Source of the DNA: Tetrastigma voinierianum
Lineage: Eukaryota > Streptophyta > Magnoliopsida > Vitales > Vitaceae
NCBI GenBank assembly: GCA_016808115.1
Contig: JAEQBH010006415.1
Span: forward strand, 62,001-126,000
DNA: 64,000 nucleotides
Direction of reading: 5' to 3'
Under the pieces are notes generated by a model. The model worked only from the letters and a program-made list of their open reading frames with translations. It searched no databases and had not been told where the DNA came from. The stretch's first letter is position 1, and each line of letters opens with the position of its first letter. Below are positions 10,691 to 21,775 of the stretch, piece by piece. A program made the position numbers and the translations under genes.

Positions 10691-12190
10691 CACAACTTGA
10701 CCCAGCAAAGGAAGTTAGTGTATTACTACGTATACCATGATCCCATACCTGAGAAACACAAAAGTCAACCAGAACCCTCTATGAATCAAATGCATATAGA
10801 ACTATGAGGGATCACATCCACTCCAGAGTTGCGTTCTTATCCTCAGATTATTCCTCCCGCCAAGATGTAGCAAGAGGCCATATTTGGTACCTCTACTCCC
10901 TCACATATCATGGATGGAAATGAAAATCCATACACCTTGTTATTAGTGATTTCGATAGGTTCAGACTACCTTCAAGGAAGGTATGATGACATGGATTTGC
11001 CGGCTTTCTCAAAGGCATTTCCATTGACTCTAAAGGATGCACAAGATATGGCCTAACCATTGAGGCCTCAGCACCATAAGAAATTGGGCTGAGCTGCAAG
11101 CTGAATTCTTGAAAAAGTTCTTCAGTGCTCACAAGACTAATAATTTGAAAAGTAAATTTATACTCTCGTACTCGTAGCGTGAGAAGTTTTACCGTTGTTT
11201 GAGATTTATGGAAACCATCGTTGCATGTCCACAACCCATGGGTTTGACATGGATGTTGGTTAACCATCATGGTGGAATGTCTCCGCCATGAGACAACTCT
11301 TAGAAACCATGTGTGGGGTGGAGACTTTTTAAGCAAATATCTCCATGAAGCCATGGATTTCTTAAATTACGTATTGAAACTTCTAAGGGTCAGATGAACT
11401 TAACCCTAGAGAAACTGAGGATGAAACCACCACAACCAAAGGTGGATAAAGTGAACCGGCCCGAAGACATAGAAATGCGCGAAATAGATTTCCACCTCAC
11501 CAGTAGCGTGTGAGGAGCTTGAAGAACAAAATTAAGAGGGCGCATGCAAAGGATCTATTAAACACTTAGACAACTCTTAATCCCGCCCAAATTTCCAATC
11601 CCCCAAGACAACCCTAATAAATGTTGTTCCATGACCCCGCAAAGGAAGGATTTGATGTCGAATGTGCACACACCGCAGGACAATTCAAGCCCCAACAACC
11701 AAATGCTCCTTCTGGGAATACTTACAATCCCAATTGAGGAATCACCCCAACTCCAGTGCGCATGGAGACCAAACCCCCGCGAGTAAAATTAATTAGGAGC
11801 CAACCTCGCTTTAGCTTCTCTCACAATACAACCACCACCATCCTCTTCTCCGCAGCGCTTCGTTGAATTCTGAGTAAGGCGCGGCAACTTTGTCGAGGAA
11901 CAAAAAGGTCACACGTAAACTGCACAAAAGAATTGATACTGTAGAGAACACATTAAATAAAAAAATTTGATAACCTGGGCGCATTCAATTACAAACATTA
12001 ACAAGTTGCTAGAGGACAAGAGAAAGGGAGGTTTCCATCACAAACAGCCCAAATCTAAAGGAATTCATGAGGTAGATCACTCAACAATTCGAATGGATGA
12101 GGTTAAGGCCATAATCACCTCGAGAAGTGGAAGAGGTTGATCACCATGCCAAAAACTTAAGAAGAACCTAGGTGGAGAAGAATACAACTG
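10690..12190 (+). pseudogene. Athila-1 gag, frameshifted
   Basis: Gag forms the particle and binds element RNA. Recognisable plus-strand blocks in shifting frames are NAYRTMRDHIH-like near 10790, YHGWK.ENPYT near 10910, LTLKDAQDM near 11030, AELQAEFLKKFF near 11092-11130, HGFDMD and LLETMCGVETF near 11240-11330, GNTYNPN near 11715, and MDEVKAIITSRSGRG near 12090. These follow the order of Athila gag: capsid, NTYNPGW-type linker, then the MDEVKAI.T.RSG block before protease. The same blocks appear inverted in Athila-3. Numerous stops make it non-coding now. The minus ORF 10908-11354 is antisense to this gene. Confidence 0.75.
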
Positions 12191-13145
12191 AGCTCATTAT
12201 CCTAGAGGAGGATTCAATGAAACGCATACCACCTCCATTTCCACAAGCACTTGGGGAGGTAAGAAGAAGGCATCTCAACAAGGGTGCATTCTTGAGGTTT
12301 TAAGCAAGTGAAGGTTAACATACCTTACTGACCTTAATCAAACATGCCCCCGCTTGCGCAAAATTTTGGAAAGATTCAGACACAAGAGAGACGTAGTATC
12401 GGAAGAAGGCCTTCAATCGAACATGTCGCGCCTCTAATCCAAAGCAAGTACCCCGCTGGCACAAGGATCTGCCCTCCCACAATACTGGCCACATTGTGGA
12501 ATTGCACAAAAAAGGCATTAAGTGGGATTTGAGCTACATAATCCTTTATGCCATTTTCAAAGATACGCTAGGGCTTGTGTGAGCTTAAACTCTACCTCAA
12601 TTACACTCCACGTTTATGACGCTGAAAATCCCGCGATAGTTGAGGATGTCCTGGTTAAGATAGACAAATTCTACTACCCAAGATTTTGTGGTACTCGACA
12701 TTGAACCAATTGCTAGTGAACCCAATCATGCGCCAATCATCTAGGAAGACTACTTATGGCCACCGCCAATGCAATCATCAACTGTCGGAATGGAGTCATG
12801 CAATTAACTTTTGGTAACATGACCATGGAGTTGAACATCTTCATTTGAACAACAACATGAGCTGCTAGAAATTGAAAATCAAAATTCCTGATGAAATTGT
12901 TTCAAATGATCAGCAGCAGTACAAAAGGTGCTGGCGAAAGCAAGAAAGAGATCGCAACCTGAGATGAAGGCGAGAATTACCCGCCAACACCAATCGCAAG
13001 CTAATTGCTTAACCACAACCGCTCCAGAGGAACAACCAACTTATGGCCACCCAACATCACAGCCAAACCAAAGCACCGCACGGGCCAGAGAGATCGCACC
13101 TCCTCGACCCCTCGAGTATTTCAACTCGAACTGTTCCGGTGTTTT
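12190..13145 (+). pseudogene. Athila-1 aspartic protease region, frameshifted
   Basis: Blocks seen are PPPFPQALGEVRRR near 12230, AKFWKDSDT near 12357, SITLHVYDA, IVEDVLVKIDKFYYP and FVVLDIEP between 12600 and 12705, then GVMQLTFGNMTMELNIF near 12795-12845. This is the Athila retropepsin region, in which the flap segment VLVKVDKFYYPVDFVVLD precedes ILGRPFLAT..A.I. The catalytic D(L/T)GAS motif should lie near 12530-12570 and is not clean. Downstream of 12900 the frame is Lys/Arg/Gln-rich and ends at 13149. In an intact relative, RT would follow; here an AT-rich spacer follows. Confidence 0.7.
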
Positions 13146-13149
13146 CTAA

Positions 13150-13395
13150 AAACCGGATTGCGCTCACAAATTTTAATTTTATATCTTATATTAGTTAATT
13201 CTCATATTTTACACTTTAAAATTTTTAACTTAGCAATTTTTCTTTTTCATTATAATTTAGTTTGTATATGAAAATAGTATGTTTAAAGACACTCATAGTA
13301 TTATAGTAAATTTTACACAAATAATTTTTAGTTATATTATTATTTAATATTAGTAATTAATTTTAAAATTTTGAATGCAAAGAAGACCATTCGTA
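13150..13395 (+). other. AT-rich junction between protease and env-like region (Athila-1)
   Basis: About 250 bp, almost entirely A and T, with words such as AATTTTTAGTTATATTATTATTTAATATTAG. The inverted counterpart at about 45780-46040 in Athila-3 has the same order of words. It sits exactly where RT would begin in an element with pol. No ORF or motif is visible. Confidence 0.65.
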
Positions 13396-13454
13396 AATTC
13401 ATTGGCTAGCGAAAATCAGCGGGAGAGACTCTTTCTAGCTACCATATCACAGCG

Positions 13455-15520
13455 AGTAAAAATGTGGAGGGGCTTGCTAACAAAACCACTTCGCATTCTA
13501 CCTCCCTTTGTTCCCTAACTAGCATTCCGCTCAGCCGTGCCCCGGAGTCTCTCACCGCCGCCGCCAGGTCCCAGTCTGCCCGCATCACTGGGCTGTCCCC
13601 GCATCCCGCCATCGGCATCATTGGGAGCCAGCCCCACAATATCTCCGGGCTGAGCCGTGAGGAGCCTCACCACGCGCGCACGAACCACCTCCGCCCGAAG
13701 TCATTACTTTGTGCCCTCTCTGCTCGGGCTTTAAAGGAGCCCCATCGTTGTTCGATCATAGTTCGAGACTTCGCGATCGTACCAGGCCTATTTCAGCTTG
13801 GCCACCTGAGTCTGGTCAGTGAGGGCATTCGGGAAGTCCAAAGAACCCTTCCGTAGTGATTCGCAGGTATCTCGTAGAGCTCAGATCGTAGATAGACCCC
13901 ACTACACATCTCAAGTGAGTCCACCCCTTTCCAAGCAAACAGCTTATTTTGTGAGCACGATAAGGGTCCCGCACGAGGTGTCCCGGTAGCCTGCCTCGTG
14001 AGATTTAGGACACCCGAAGGAGGTCAGAGCCAACACTGTGAGCTAAAGCACTCGGGAGCTCGTAGCACACCGTCCCCGAGGCCGTGCACTGGCCGGTGCC
14101 TCCGGATCTCGGGGACGCGACAGACACCGGACGGGACCTCTGCCCCATCCCCAGCATTCTTAGAGAGCTAGAAGGTCTCTGCTTTCCAAGAGGGGCCGCA
14201 CTTCGTCCGTGCGAGTCATCATCTTCTAGACCGCCACCATCACTCGTGATCAGCAACAGACGACACCTTCACTGGGTTTATCACCGCCTCGCGGATCGTA
14301 GGAGGCCTATGTTCAGACACCCCATCTGGAACGCAGATATACGTAGCCGACCATTTCAGCAGGAGTCGTTCTACGACGTTCCCGGATTGATGGCCGACCC
14401 CAGATACCAGGAGTCGATGAGATTGATCGAGAGGTATTCACTCCTCCCATTTATGACTCCGAGACAGTTTTACTACCCGAGAGTGGTCCGACAGTTCTAC
14501 CACTCCATGACCCTGGTTTGTGACAACCAATGATTCACTTCAGGATAGATGACCGCCGTGGTGTACTGGGCCCACGGTTATTTCAAATAAATGAGATTAT
14601 GCGATGCATCACAAGAATGCCGAGGGGTTATAGAGATCGCCCACCGCCCGCAGCTATGGTTGGGAAAGACCGCCGTGGATGCTACAAATTCGGGTCCAAT
14701 TCCTTTATCTGAGGCGCCGCTTCATATGCCGACCATCGACCATCTTCATTGCAAGACTGGCGCTATTCCTCCGCAAAGACATGTGCGCAGGAGGGACCCG
14801 GTCTTGGAGGCATTGTACCGGATCTCGGGCAATTTCTGGTTTAGCCCATCCGAAAGCCGGGTGATGACTGCCTTACAATAGGAGTATGGTCCATAGTGAG
14901 ACCCCCCACACGTAGAGAGTATACCACTCTTATGCCGAGGCTCTTTCCTATGTTCTCGAGCAGATGGATTTCCAGAGCCTGGATAGATGCGAGATGACAG
15001 ATGCCTACATGTAGTGTGTGCGCGGACCGGCTTATGACTATGCCCATCCATTTCCCATACTCACGAGATCTCAGAGAGAGAGGCACGGATCAGAGGCTGG
15101 ATTGACCACCACATGATATGCCCGGCTTCCCCGAGCCCGAGGCCGTAGGCCTCCCACTCCTATTTCAGATCGCTCCTCCATCTCCTCCACCCACTACTAG
15201 CCGCAGTTCTCGCTGCATACTCCCGGCCTTCATATTCAAAGTGACACTGGGGCCACCGGAGTATACATGTCAGCTCGAGGAGATGGTCGGAGCCGGGATG
15301 ACGCGACCAAGATGACTCAAGAATGACTCAGCAAATTTCAAGATGCAGACATGACCGTGAGATTAGCTCGAAATGAGGCCACTTTGGACAGTGCCATTCC
15401 ATGCTTCATCAGGATCATGACCCATCCGGTCTCCTCATGATCCCGCCTTGCAGAGAGAGTTCGCCATCGATGCGTACCTCATCGATATCCGGTAGCAAAC
15501 AAGAGGCCACCACCACCACC
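13455..15520 (+). pseudogene. Athila-1 GC-rich env-like (putative plant transposon protein) region
   Basis: This is a markedly GC-rich stretch with remnants of a protein often found as the third ORF of Athila elements and as plant hypothetical proteins. The frame 14084-14533 contains SFYDVPGLMADPRYQESM, RLIERYSLLPFM, then RQFYYPRVVRQFYHSM. Next come IHFRIDDRRGVLG near 14533 and DPVLEALYRISGNFWFSP near 14795. Downstream it is Pro/Ser-rich (15120-15230). The 130-codon frame 13464-13856 is Ser/Ala/Pro-rich and may be the N-terminal part. Its function is unknown; an envelope role has been proposed for Athila third ORFs but is unproven. It has stops and shifts. The homologous block in Athila-3 is at 43690-45770, inverted. 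Confidence 0.65.
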
Positions 15521-15530
15521 ACAAAGCAGA

Positions 15531-15761
15531 GTGGTTAGCGATTTATGTATAGTTTCACTTTATCAACCGCCTACTAATTTGATTATGATTTTTGTATTAG
15601 CCATAGTAGGCGTGATATGTTTGTGTAGCCTGTTATGCATGTGGCTAAGCCATTTTGGGCTATATCAAAAGCTACTCGATTATATATATATTCAAGCCAG
15701 ATATATTATTTGGCTGGGTCCCCTATGTAAGTATGTGTTTTCTTTCAAACTACATAATTAA
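15531..15761 (+). other. Hydrophobic short ORF after the env-like region (Athila-1)
   Basis: This 76-codon frame carries a run of about 20 hydrophobic residues (IMIFVLAIVGVICLCSLLCM), which would score as a membrane segment. It follows the env-like region directly. The inverted Athila-3 copy (about 43430-43690) keeps similar DNA but its hydrophobic reading is interrupted by charged residues and stops. It could be the end of the env-like protein or simply a T-rich 3' region read by chance. Confidence 0.3.
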
Positions 15762-16771
15762 ATTGTTTCAAATTGAACAATAGAATTGCTTCAAATTGAA
15801 CAATAGAATTGCTTTAAATTGATAATTGAATCATCATGTTTTCACCTATATGCTAGAACAAATTCCATGCTTGAACAATTGTGTCTACCACCGTTCCAAA
15901 GATGCTCACCTGAAATTTCCTTTATGCTATACAAACACACACCCTTAATTTACTGTTCCAATAGGCCGTGAAATTGTGTGCCTTCTTCCACTTTGCAAAC
16001 CGGCTCGAGTATGTTGGCAACCTAGGATAGGTTTGAAAGTTACCCACATTTGAAGACCAATGTTGTCTTCCAACAAGAAACAAAGAAAGAAGAAAGAAAG
16101 AAAGAAGAAGAAAGAAATGAAGTTTGGCGAACCGGCACAACCAGGGGCGGCAAGTTTTTGAAACCTTCGAATGCAAATTCATTGGTCAGAGTCATCATTA
16201 TATCGCTACGGTGATAAGGTTAACGATCTGTAAAAACAATTTGTCACCGATCCGCGCGGAAGTTTCTTGGTTGGTAATAATGATCCGGGTCATTCAACTT
16301 TGAATTGGTTATCAACGGCAGAACTTCGCCATACGGAGATCGGCAAGTTTGATCAAGATACCACCCAGCCACATTAACAAAGACATACTACGTACCAGGT
16401 CTGATCCAAATGTCAACATCTCATGCCATGCCGCTGGTTAATGAGGCAACTGGAAAACAACTCAGAGTAAACATGTGAACTTCACGTCTCCAGTATATGC
16501 GCTTATTGGCTTAATCGTTACAAAAGAACCATTGCTAGGACTTTAGGTGGAAATCCGTTGAAAATCATGGAAACAAGGTTGTTCTAAAATTGTTCTCTTA
16601 TGGATTTTATTCTGTATATAGGTTTTCAAATGTTGATTTCAATTGTTCACTTTAAAGTAATGTTAGTTTGTATAAGTACAAATAACCCTTGAATAATAAC
16701 CTTGAAATCACCACGCATCTCAATTTTACTTGCATTGCCAAGGGATCTATAAATCGCTTCTGGTTAAAAGG
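15762..16771 (+). other. Athila-1 3' noncoding region with purine tract
   Basis: No coding similarity is seen. Landmarks shared with Athila-3 and Athila-4 are two or three copies of a TTGAACAATAGAATTGCTT-like word at 15770-15820, CCTAGGATAGGTTTG-like text near 16020, a GAAA-rich purine tract at 16073-16122, and the conserved GATTTCAATTGTTCACTTTAA-type block at 16635-16660. It ends at the 3' LTR. The short minus ORF 15922-16182 is antisense to the purine tract and meaningless. Confidence 0.6.
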
Positions 16772-18441
16772 TGATTAAGGTTCGTAAAAGTGCAATTTTG
16801 AACCCTAGTATTGATAGGCCTTTGCTACTGATCATTAATCATGTCATATATATCCCAATTGAAGTAAGTTCAAGTCATCTTAGTAACACTTATGTCAATT
16901 TGAGGGTGTTTTTGGTTGTTTTAGACTTTTGTATTAATATTTCTGAACTTCAACTCAATGCAAATGATCAATCGCGAGGTCGGGAAGTTTAGTCTCTACC
17001 ATCAACAAGCTCAAAAATCAATGGAAAACAAAGGAAAGGTGGAAGAAATGAGATGCAAAGCTTGAAGACATGACGAGGAATGCGTAATTAAAGAAACAGT
17101 AATTTCAAGAACTGCTATATGAAGAACCACCGCAATCCTAGCGAATTTCGCAACCGTCGCAACAAGCCGCAATCTTAGCAAACTATCGCTGAAATTCGCT
17201 AGCCACATTGCAGACTATTCACGCGAAATTATCAAGCTATCACAAAGATTTCCGCTAGCTTAGCTTGGGAATTTCGCTAGCTAGCTAAATTGCACCCCCT
17301 TTAGCTAAATTTCCAATTTACACTGCCAATTCCGCGAATTCTCTAGGCAACCATCCTGAATGAAATTACAGCCTGGTCATGCTTTGTAATTAATGCAACC
17401 GCTCCAAATCCAGTGAATTACTTATCCTATAACTAGCTTAGTTGCTAGGTTTTTGGTAATTTCATACCTTGAGGAGGCCCAAATACCCTCATGTTTGTAA
17501 TAAGGAGAGGACTGGAGGAGGAGGAGAGAAGTGAAGACAAAAGCTGTACTCAGAAGTTCTTTTCTTTTACTGCTTTTGTAAATAAAGTTTTGTTTTTTTT
17601 AGCTTTGCTTTATTTTCTCTCTCTTCTTTCTTCTTCTTTCTTCACTTTCCGGCCACTAAACACACTTCTCGAGGATGACAACTCAAGAGAGATGTTGGCT
17701 AAGCTCCTTCCTTTGGAAGAGGAAGGAAGTTAGCTTCAGCGGTGGGGTTAAGCATGTTTGTCCCCATGAACTAAAAGTCACGGGTAGTGTATTTATGGCC
17801 CTTATTTTCAAAATTCACAGATAACACTGGATGTTACTGGTCGCCAATACCTCCATGCTTTAGGATCGTTGTTCTTGTGATGGTTTTTACGAGCCTTCGA
17901 GGTAGCATTTTACATGTTGTGTGGTTCTTCAAATTGGTGGTTAAATAACATCGACTTTATTGTTTTGGCCAATACTCCATACTTTAGGACCGCTCGGCGA
18001 GAGATGCACTGATTCTTTAGGACGGTCCTTACTAGCCCAAAACGACATAATGGAATGCTAGTGGTTTTAAACAAAGTGCCATAACCCATCCCGTGGCCGA
18101 TCAGCATAGAGGATAAAACCCGAGGACATGTGTTTGCCCCAATTTCGCTGCTAGTGACCTAAATCTTCAAAGTAAATTTCTTCACTTTAAATTTCAGTTT
18201 TTACCATTTTCAGTTTTTGCAATTTCCGTTTTAAACCATTTACAGTTTTTAACACAAATCCAAAAAGTCCAAATAGAAAGCCTTACCTTCACGCCTAATG
18301 CAAACATTTGATGAAACCCATCCCCGTGTTCGACCTGGGACCACTATAATCGCAAAGAGCTTGACTACGGCAAAGAGGGAGGAACTTAGGTATATAAATA
18401 TTGTTGATTCAAACAAATTTCATCGCGGGTAACGGTAATCA
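16772..18441 (+). repeat. Athila-1 3' LTR
   Basis: It starts TGATTAAGG and ends GGTAATCA, and aligns with the 5' LTR throughout. Copies differ by many short indels; for example the TATA box region reads AGGCCCAAATACC here against AGGCCTATAAATACC in the 5' LTR. Three bases (AGC) separate it from the Tekay-1 LTR. Confidence 0.85.
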
Positions 18442-18444
18442 AGC

Positions 18445-20488
18445 TGTGACGCCCCAAATCTCGAGGGTCCGTTGACTACCCGTCAACCCGTGGAATACTC
18501 ATGAATATCGGGTGACCCGACATTTTTCACGAAATGCGAGGATAGTCTCCTTTGTACGGGGAGCTCTACCCAACAGCACACCCGCATAAACCTGTCCCAA
18601 ACAGTCCAATATAACAGTTTATGATTTAAAACAGCCACTTGGGCCCATAAACAATACTCAATATACATGCCAACTATGAATCCAATTATATACTCAATAG
18701 TTACAAGAGTCAATATGTTTTTACTCTTATACAATACATACATTAAACTTAAAAAGTTCTAATACATGTATACATCAAAGCCACAACTGCTTTCTAATCC
18801 TCTGGCCTCAGACTAGTCGTCCCCCTCGCACGCTCCCTGTACTTGTAAAATAATATCCCTCGATTGTATGAAGTCACCAGAAGGGAATCGCCTAAGTGGG
18901 CTACTCACCACCCAAGGCAAAGGTAATGTTCAGGAATGAAAACACACATTCAAGAAAATTCATGATCCTACTCTTGAATGCCATACGACTAACTCGATCC
19001 CAAGTCCTCGATCGATTTCCTTCACACTCGCCTAAGCCTCAGACAAAATTATTATTTTGTTATCATGGACAACCCTCCGATGATATATCAATCAATGTCC
19101 CACTAGTTGATATATTATTTGTTTGTTCAGGACAACCTTCCCATGTGTATATATCAATTGGGCCGCTCCGACGATCGGGATATATTATTTGTTTGTGGAC
19201 TACCCTCCGATAGAACATCAATCGGGTCGTCCGACGATTGATACTTTTTAATTGACTACCTCCGATAACAATATTTTTGCACAACCCTCCGAACCGTTTT
19301 CTCTACACTCATCTACACTCACCCCATAGTCCTAGGGTGTTCCAAAGGATATGGAATGCATGTATTGCCAATTCCAATACATTTAATTCACGGTGTAAAT
19401 ATATAAACATGCATATATTTAAAAATTTAATTCACACAACGCGCCGTAAATTAATTAATTCATACATCAAAATTAAATTTCACTAAATAATGATCAAACA
19501 CGGTAAATTTAATTTAAATCACTGACCAAATACACATTTTCAAAAATATATTTTAACGATCGCCTCTACAGCAGGAAACCCTGTATTCCCGAAAAATCAC
19601 AAAATCACCTGGCTCAATTTAGTGAACCCGCACCACTTCCGCCATTCCCGTCCTCATCCAACCCATTACATGGATTTATCACAAAAAGCACAATTAAATC
19701 AACCCAAAATGCACCGCGGGAGCGCCTATGGTCGCCTCCATTTTGGTTTCAAAATTATATCAATTCGTCCCAAGTTTTGACTCGATCAAACGGCCCCTAA
19801 CGGCCTCATTCGACCTAAACATTCGCAAAACACTTAAAATGGGAATGAAAAACTCAAGTAGGAGGAAACCCCACCTCTCTGGAGCTGAGGAAACCTCAAC
19901 CGGTGATCCACGCGAAGCCCTCTCCGCAGAGCGCTTCTCCTTCTTGGCCCCGAAGACCGCTGCATCATTCTGACGCCTGTGATCATCTAGAGAGAAGCTT
20001 TCTTTAAAGAAATCTTAAAACTGGTTACTCGATCTCCTAAAATGCATTTTGTCGCTGCTCATTTTTGTTGGAGAAGAAGCACTATTACAACTTTTGTCCT
20101 TTAGCTGACTTAAAATCAAATCCTTATAATGACCATTACGCCCCTTCATTTCCCGCTTGACATCTCGCCTATCTCGGCCGTCCATTTCATCATTTCTACC
20201 ATGCCACTTATGACACCTGAGTACTTGTTATATATGACTTCGTCGAGATCGAAATTTGTTTTACGAACCCAACGCTGATGCTCCTCAAAAATGTGGCCGA
20301 CCGAATGCTCTCGAATTCGACGAAATTTTACGTGCTAGCTAGATTTCGTAAGATGATTCCAACGGTTAAATCCGTTTCATTATCCGAGATCTAGAGAATT
20401 AATTACAGATTTTTAACCGAAATTATAAAATTGTAGCCGAAATTACGATTTTGCCATTTTTCCAAAAATTAGAATTTCGTGCCTTACA
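18445..20488 (-). repeat. Tekay-1 LTR (5' LTR by orientation)
   Basis: It starts TGTGACGCCCCAAATCTCG and ends GCCTTACA on the + strand, that is, TGTAAGG to GTCACA in element sense. It is homologous to 1724-3664. Between 19070 and 19270 it carries several copies of a short word family (CAACCCTCCGA, GGACAACCTTCC, GATATATCAATC) spaced about 60 bp apart, a local imperfect tandem repeat that is shorter in the partner LTR. No gene is seen. Confidence 0.85.
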
Positions 20489-20779
20489 AATGGTCCCGGC
20501 AATGCAAAGTTGTTCTCAAAGTGAGATATTTTTGTTCATGCTCTAAGCTTGCAAAAAGACAAAAAGCCGATCGTGGGTCGTGACGAAATCAACCAAGAGG
20601 AGTTGCGTGAGTTAGGAAGCTTTTCAAAGACGACATATGTGCAAGAACCTCCTCCATTTCAAGATGAGTTAATTGAAATCCACAATGTTGAAATTACTGA
20701 AGAAGATCAACAAATGACATTAAATGATAAAAAAGGACCGAAAAAAATTATGGAAGAAGAAGAAGGATTACAAACATAA
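20489..20779 (+). pseudogene. CACTA transposase 3' end, continued after Tekay-1
   Basis: Directly after the LTR the sequence (aa)TGGTCCCGGCAATGCAAAG, joined to the CTTGTGGT before the other LTR, continues the C-terminal block of plant TNP2 proteins. Open frame 20549-20779 (76 codons) is Glu/Lys/Asp-rich, with EPPPFQDELIEIHNVEITEED and a stop after EEEEGLQT, followed by SSSDLEDELNLNDMNE. Acidic tails with such D/E/N runs are usual at the end of these transposases. This supports one CACTA gene split by an insertion of nearly 19 kb. Confidence 0.65.
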
Positions 20780-21514
20780 AGTTCATCTGATTTAGAGGAT
20801 GAATTAAATTTAAATGATATGAATGAAACTAATAGTTAATAAAGAGGTAGTTGTAGCTAAATAAAGTTATAGTATAAGTGTTCAATTGTTAATTGTCTTT
20901 TTTTTTTTTAAATTTCATTCAGTTTGAGGGGTCGAGGTTGTGCTGGAAGTGTACCCATGAGGGATAGTCGAGGACGAGGCACTGGAAGGGGTCATTCTTC
21001 ATCTTCAAAGAAATAGGCTCAGCACGTCAAGATTTGGTCGGTCCATGCACATCTACATCTCCTATCACACGTATCGTCTCATCTAGCTCCTCGACCATCC
21101 ATAGAGATACCTCGAACATCCCACTCTCTAGGATTAGGCCTTGAATCACAACCACATACTCCTATCACACTTGGTTTAGATTCCGATGTAGGAAGAAGCT
21201 ATATGGGTAGTCGTAAGAGACTATGAGTGCATGATGGGAGGTGAGACATTTAATACTATTTAATTTAATAGTTAATTGTGCTTTATGTTAAATTAATACT
21301 TGTACATTTATATAATTGCAGCTTTGTTGAGTCACATGAGATGTCATCTCAAATATGCCTCATCTTTCAAGAGAGACTACATCAAGATGGATACAAGTGG
21401 CCACGAGAGGTTCGAGATTCATATTGTGGTGAATTTCAAGTAAATAAATGTTTAGGTTGCTAAAACTTGTGTATTTTGTTGATTTAAATTTTAATAAAAG
21501 TGACATTGCTTCAG

Positions 21515-21736
21515 AATTATGTTTGAGATATTTGAATGTTGATATGATTGAAATGCTTGATAATTTCCAAATCGATGTTGTTCGATTATGCTTTTAAGTT
21601 GTATATATTGAGAATTGTCAAATAATGTGAATGTGAGTTGATATGAATTGCGGATTTATTGAGAATCGGGTGAATATACATTGAAAAAACATTACAAGTA
21701 ATTTTTGATAATGCAATTTTGTGGAGATCAATGATT

Positions 21737-21775
<39 letters not shown>

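Larger units (their letters stand above)
8704..18441 (+). mobile_element. Athila-1: Athila-type LTR retrotransposon without pol
   Basis: This element is bounded by direct LTRs of about 1.7 kb (8704-10382 and 16772-18441), both starting TGATTA and ending ATCA. A tRNA-Asp primer-binding site follows the left LTR, so it is plus-oriented. Internal order is gag, protease, AT-rich spacer, GC-rich env-like region, 3' noncoding DNA. No RT, RNase H or integrase block is seen between protease (ending near 12900) and the env-like region. A probable TSD, TGCTG (8696-8700) versus AGCTG (18442-18446), has three extra bases on the left side. It is inserted in Tekay-1 at its LTR/primer-site junction. Athila-3 has the same order. 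Confidence 0.85.
1724..20488 (-). mobile_element. Tekay-1: Tekay-type chromovirus LTR retrotransposon (Ty3/gypsy), interrupted
   Basis: Two direct repeats of about 2 kb (1724-3664 and 18445-20488) bracket a minus-strand gag-pol with a chromodomain remnant. Read on the minus strand the LTR starts TGTAA and ends GTCACA. A purine tract adjoins the left LTR (3' LTR) and a degraded primer-binding site lies at 8681-8700. Without the nested Athila-1 (8704-18441) the element is about 9 kb, normal for Tekay. It sits inside the CACTA transposase gene, so it is younger than that element and older than Athila-1. Pol is full of frameshifts, so it is defective. Confidence 0.85.
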
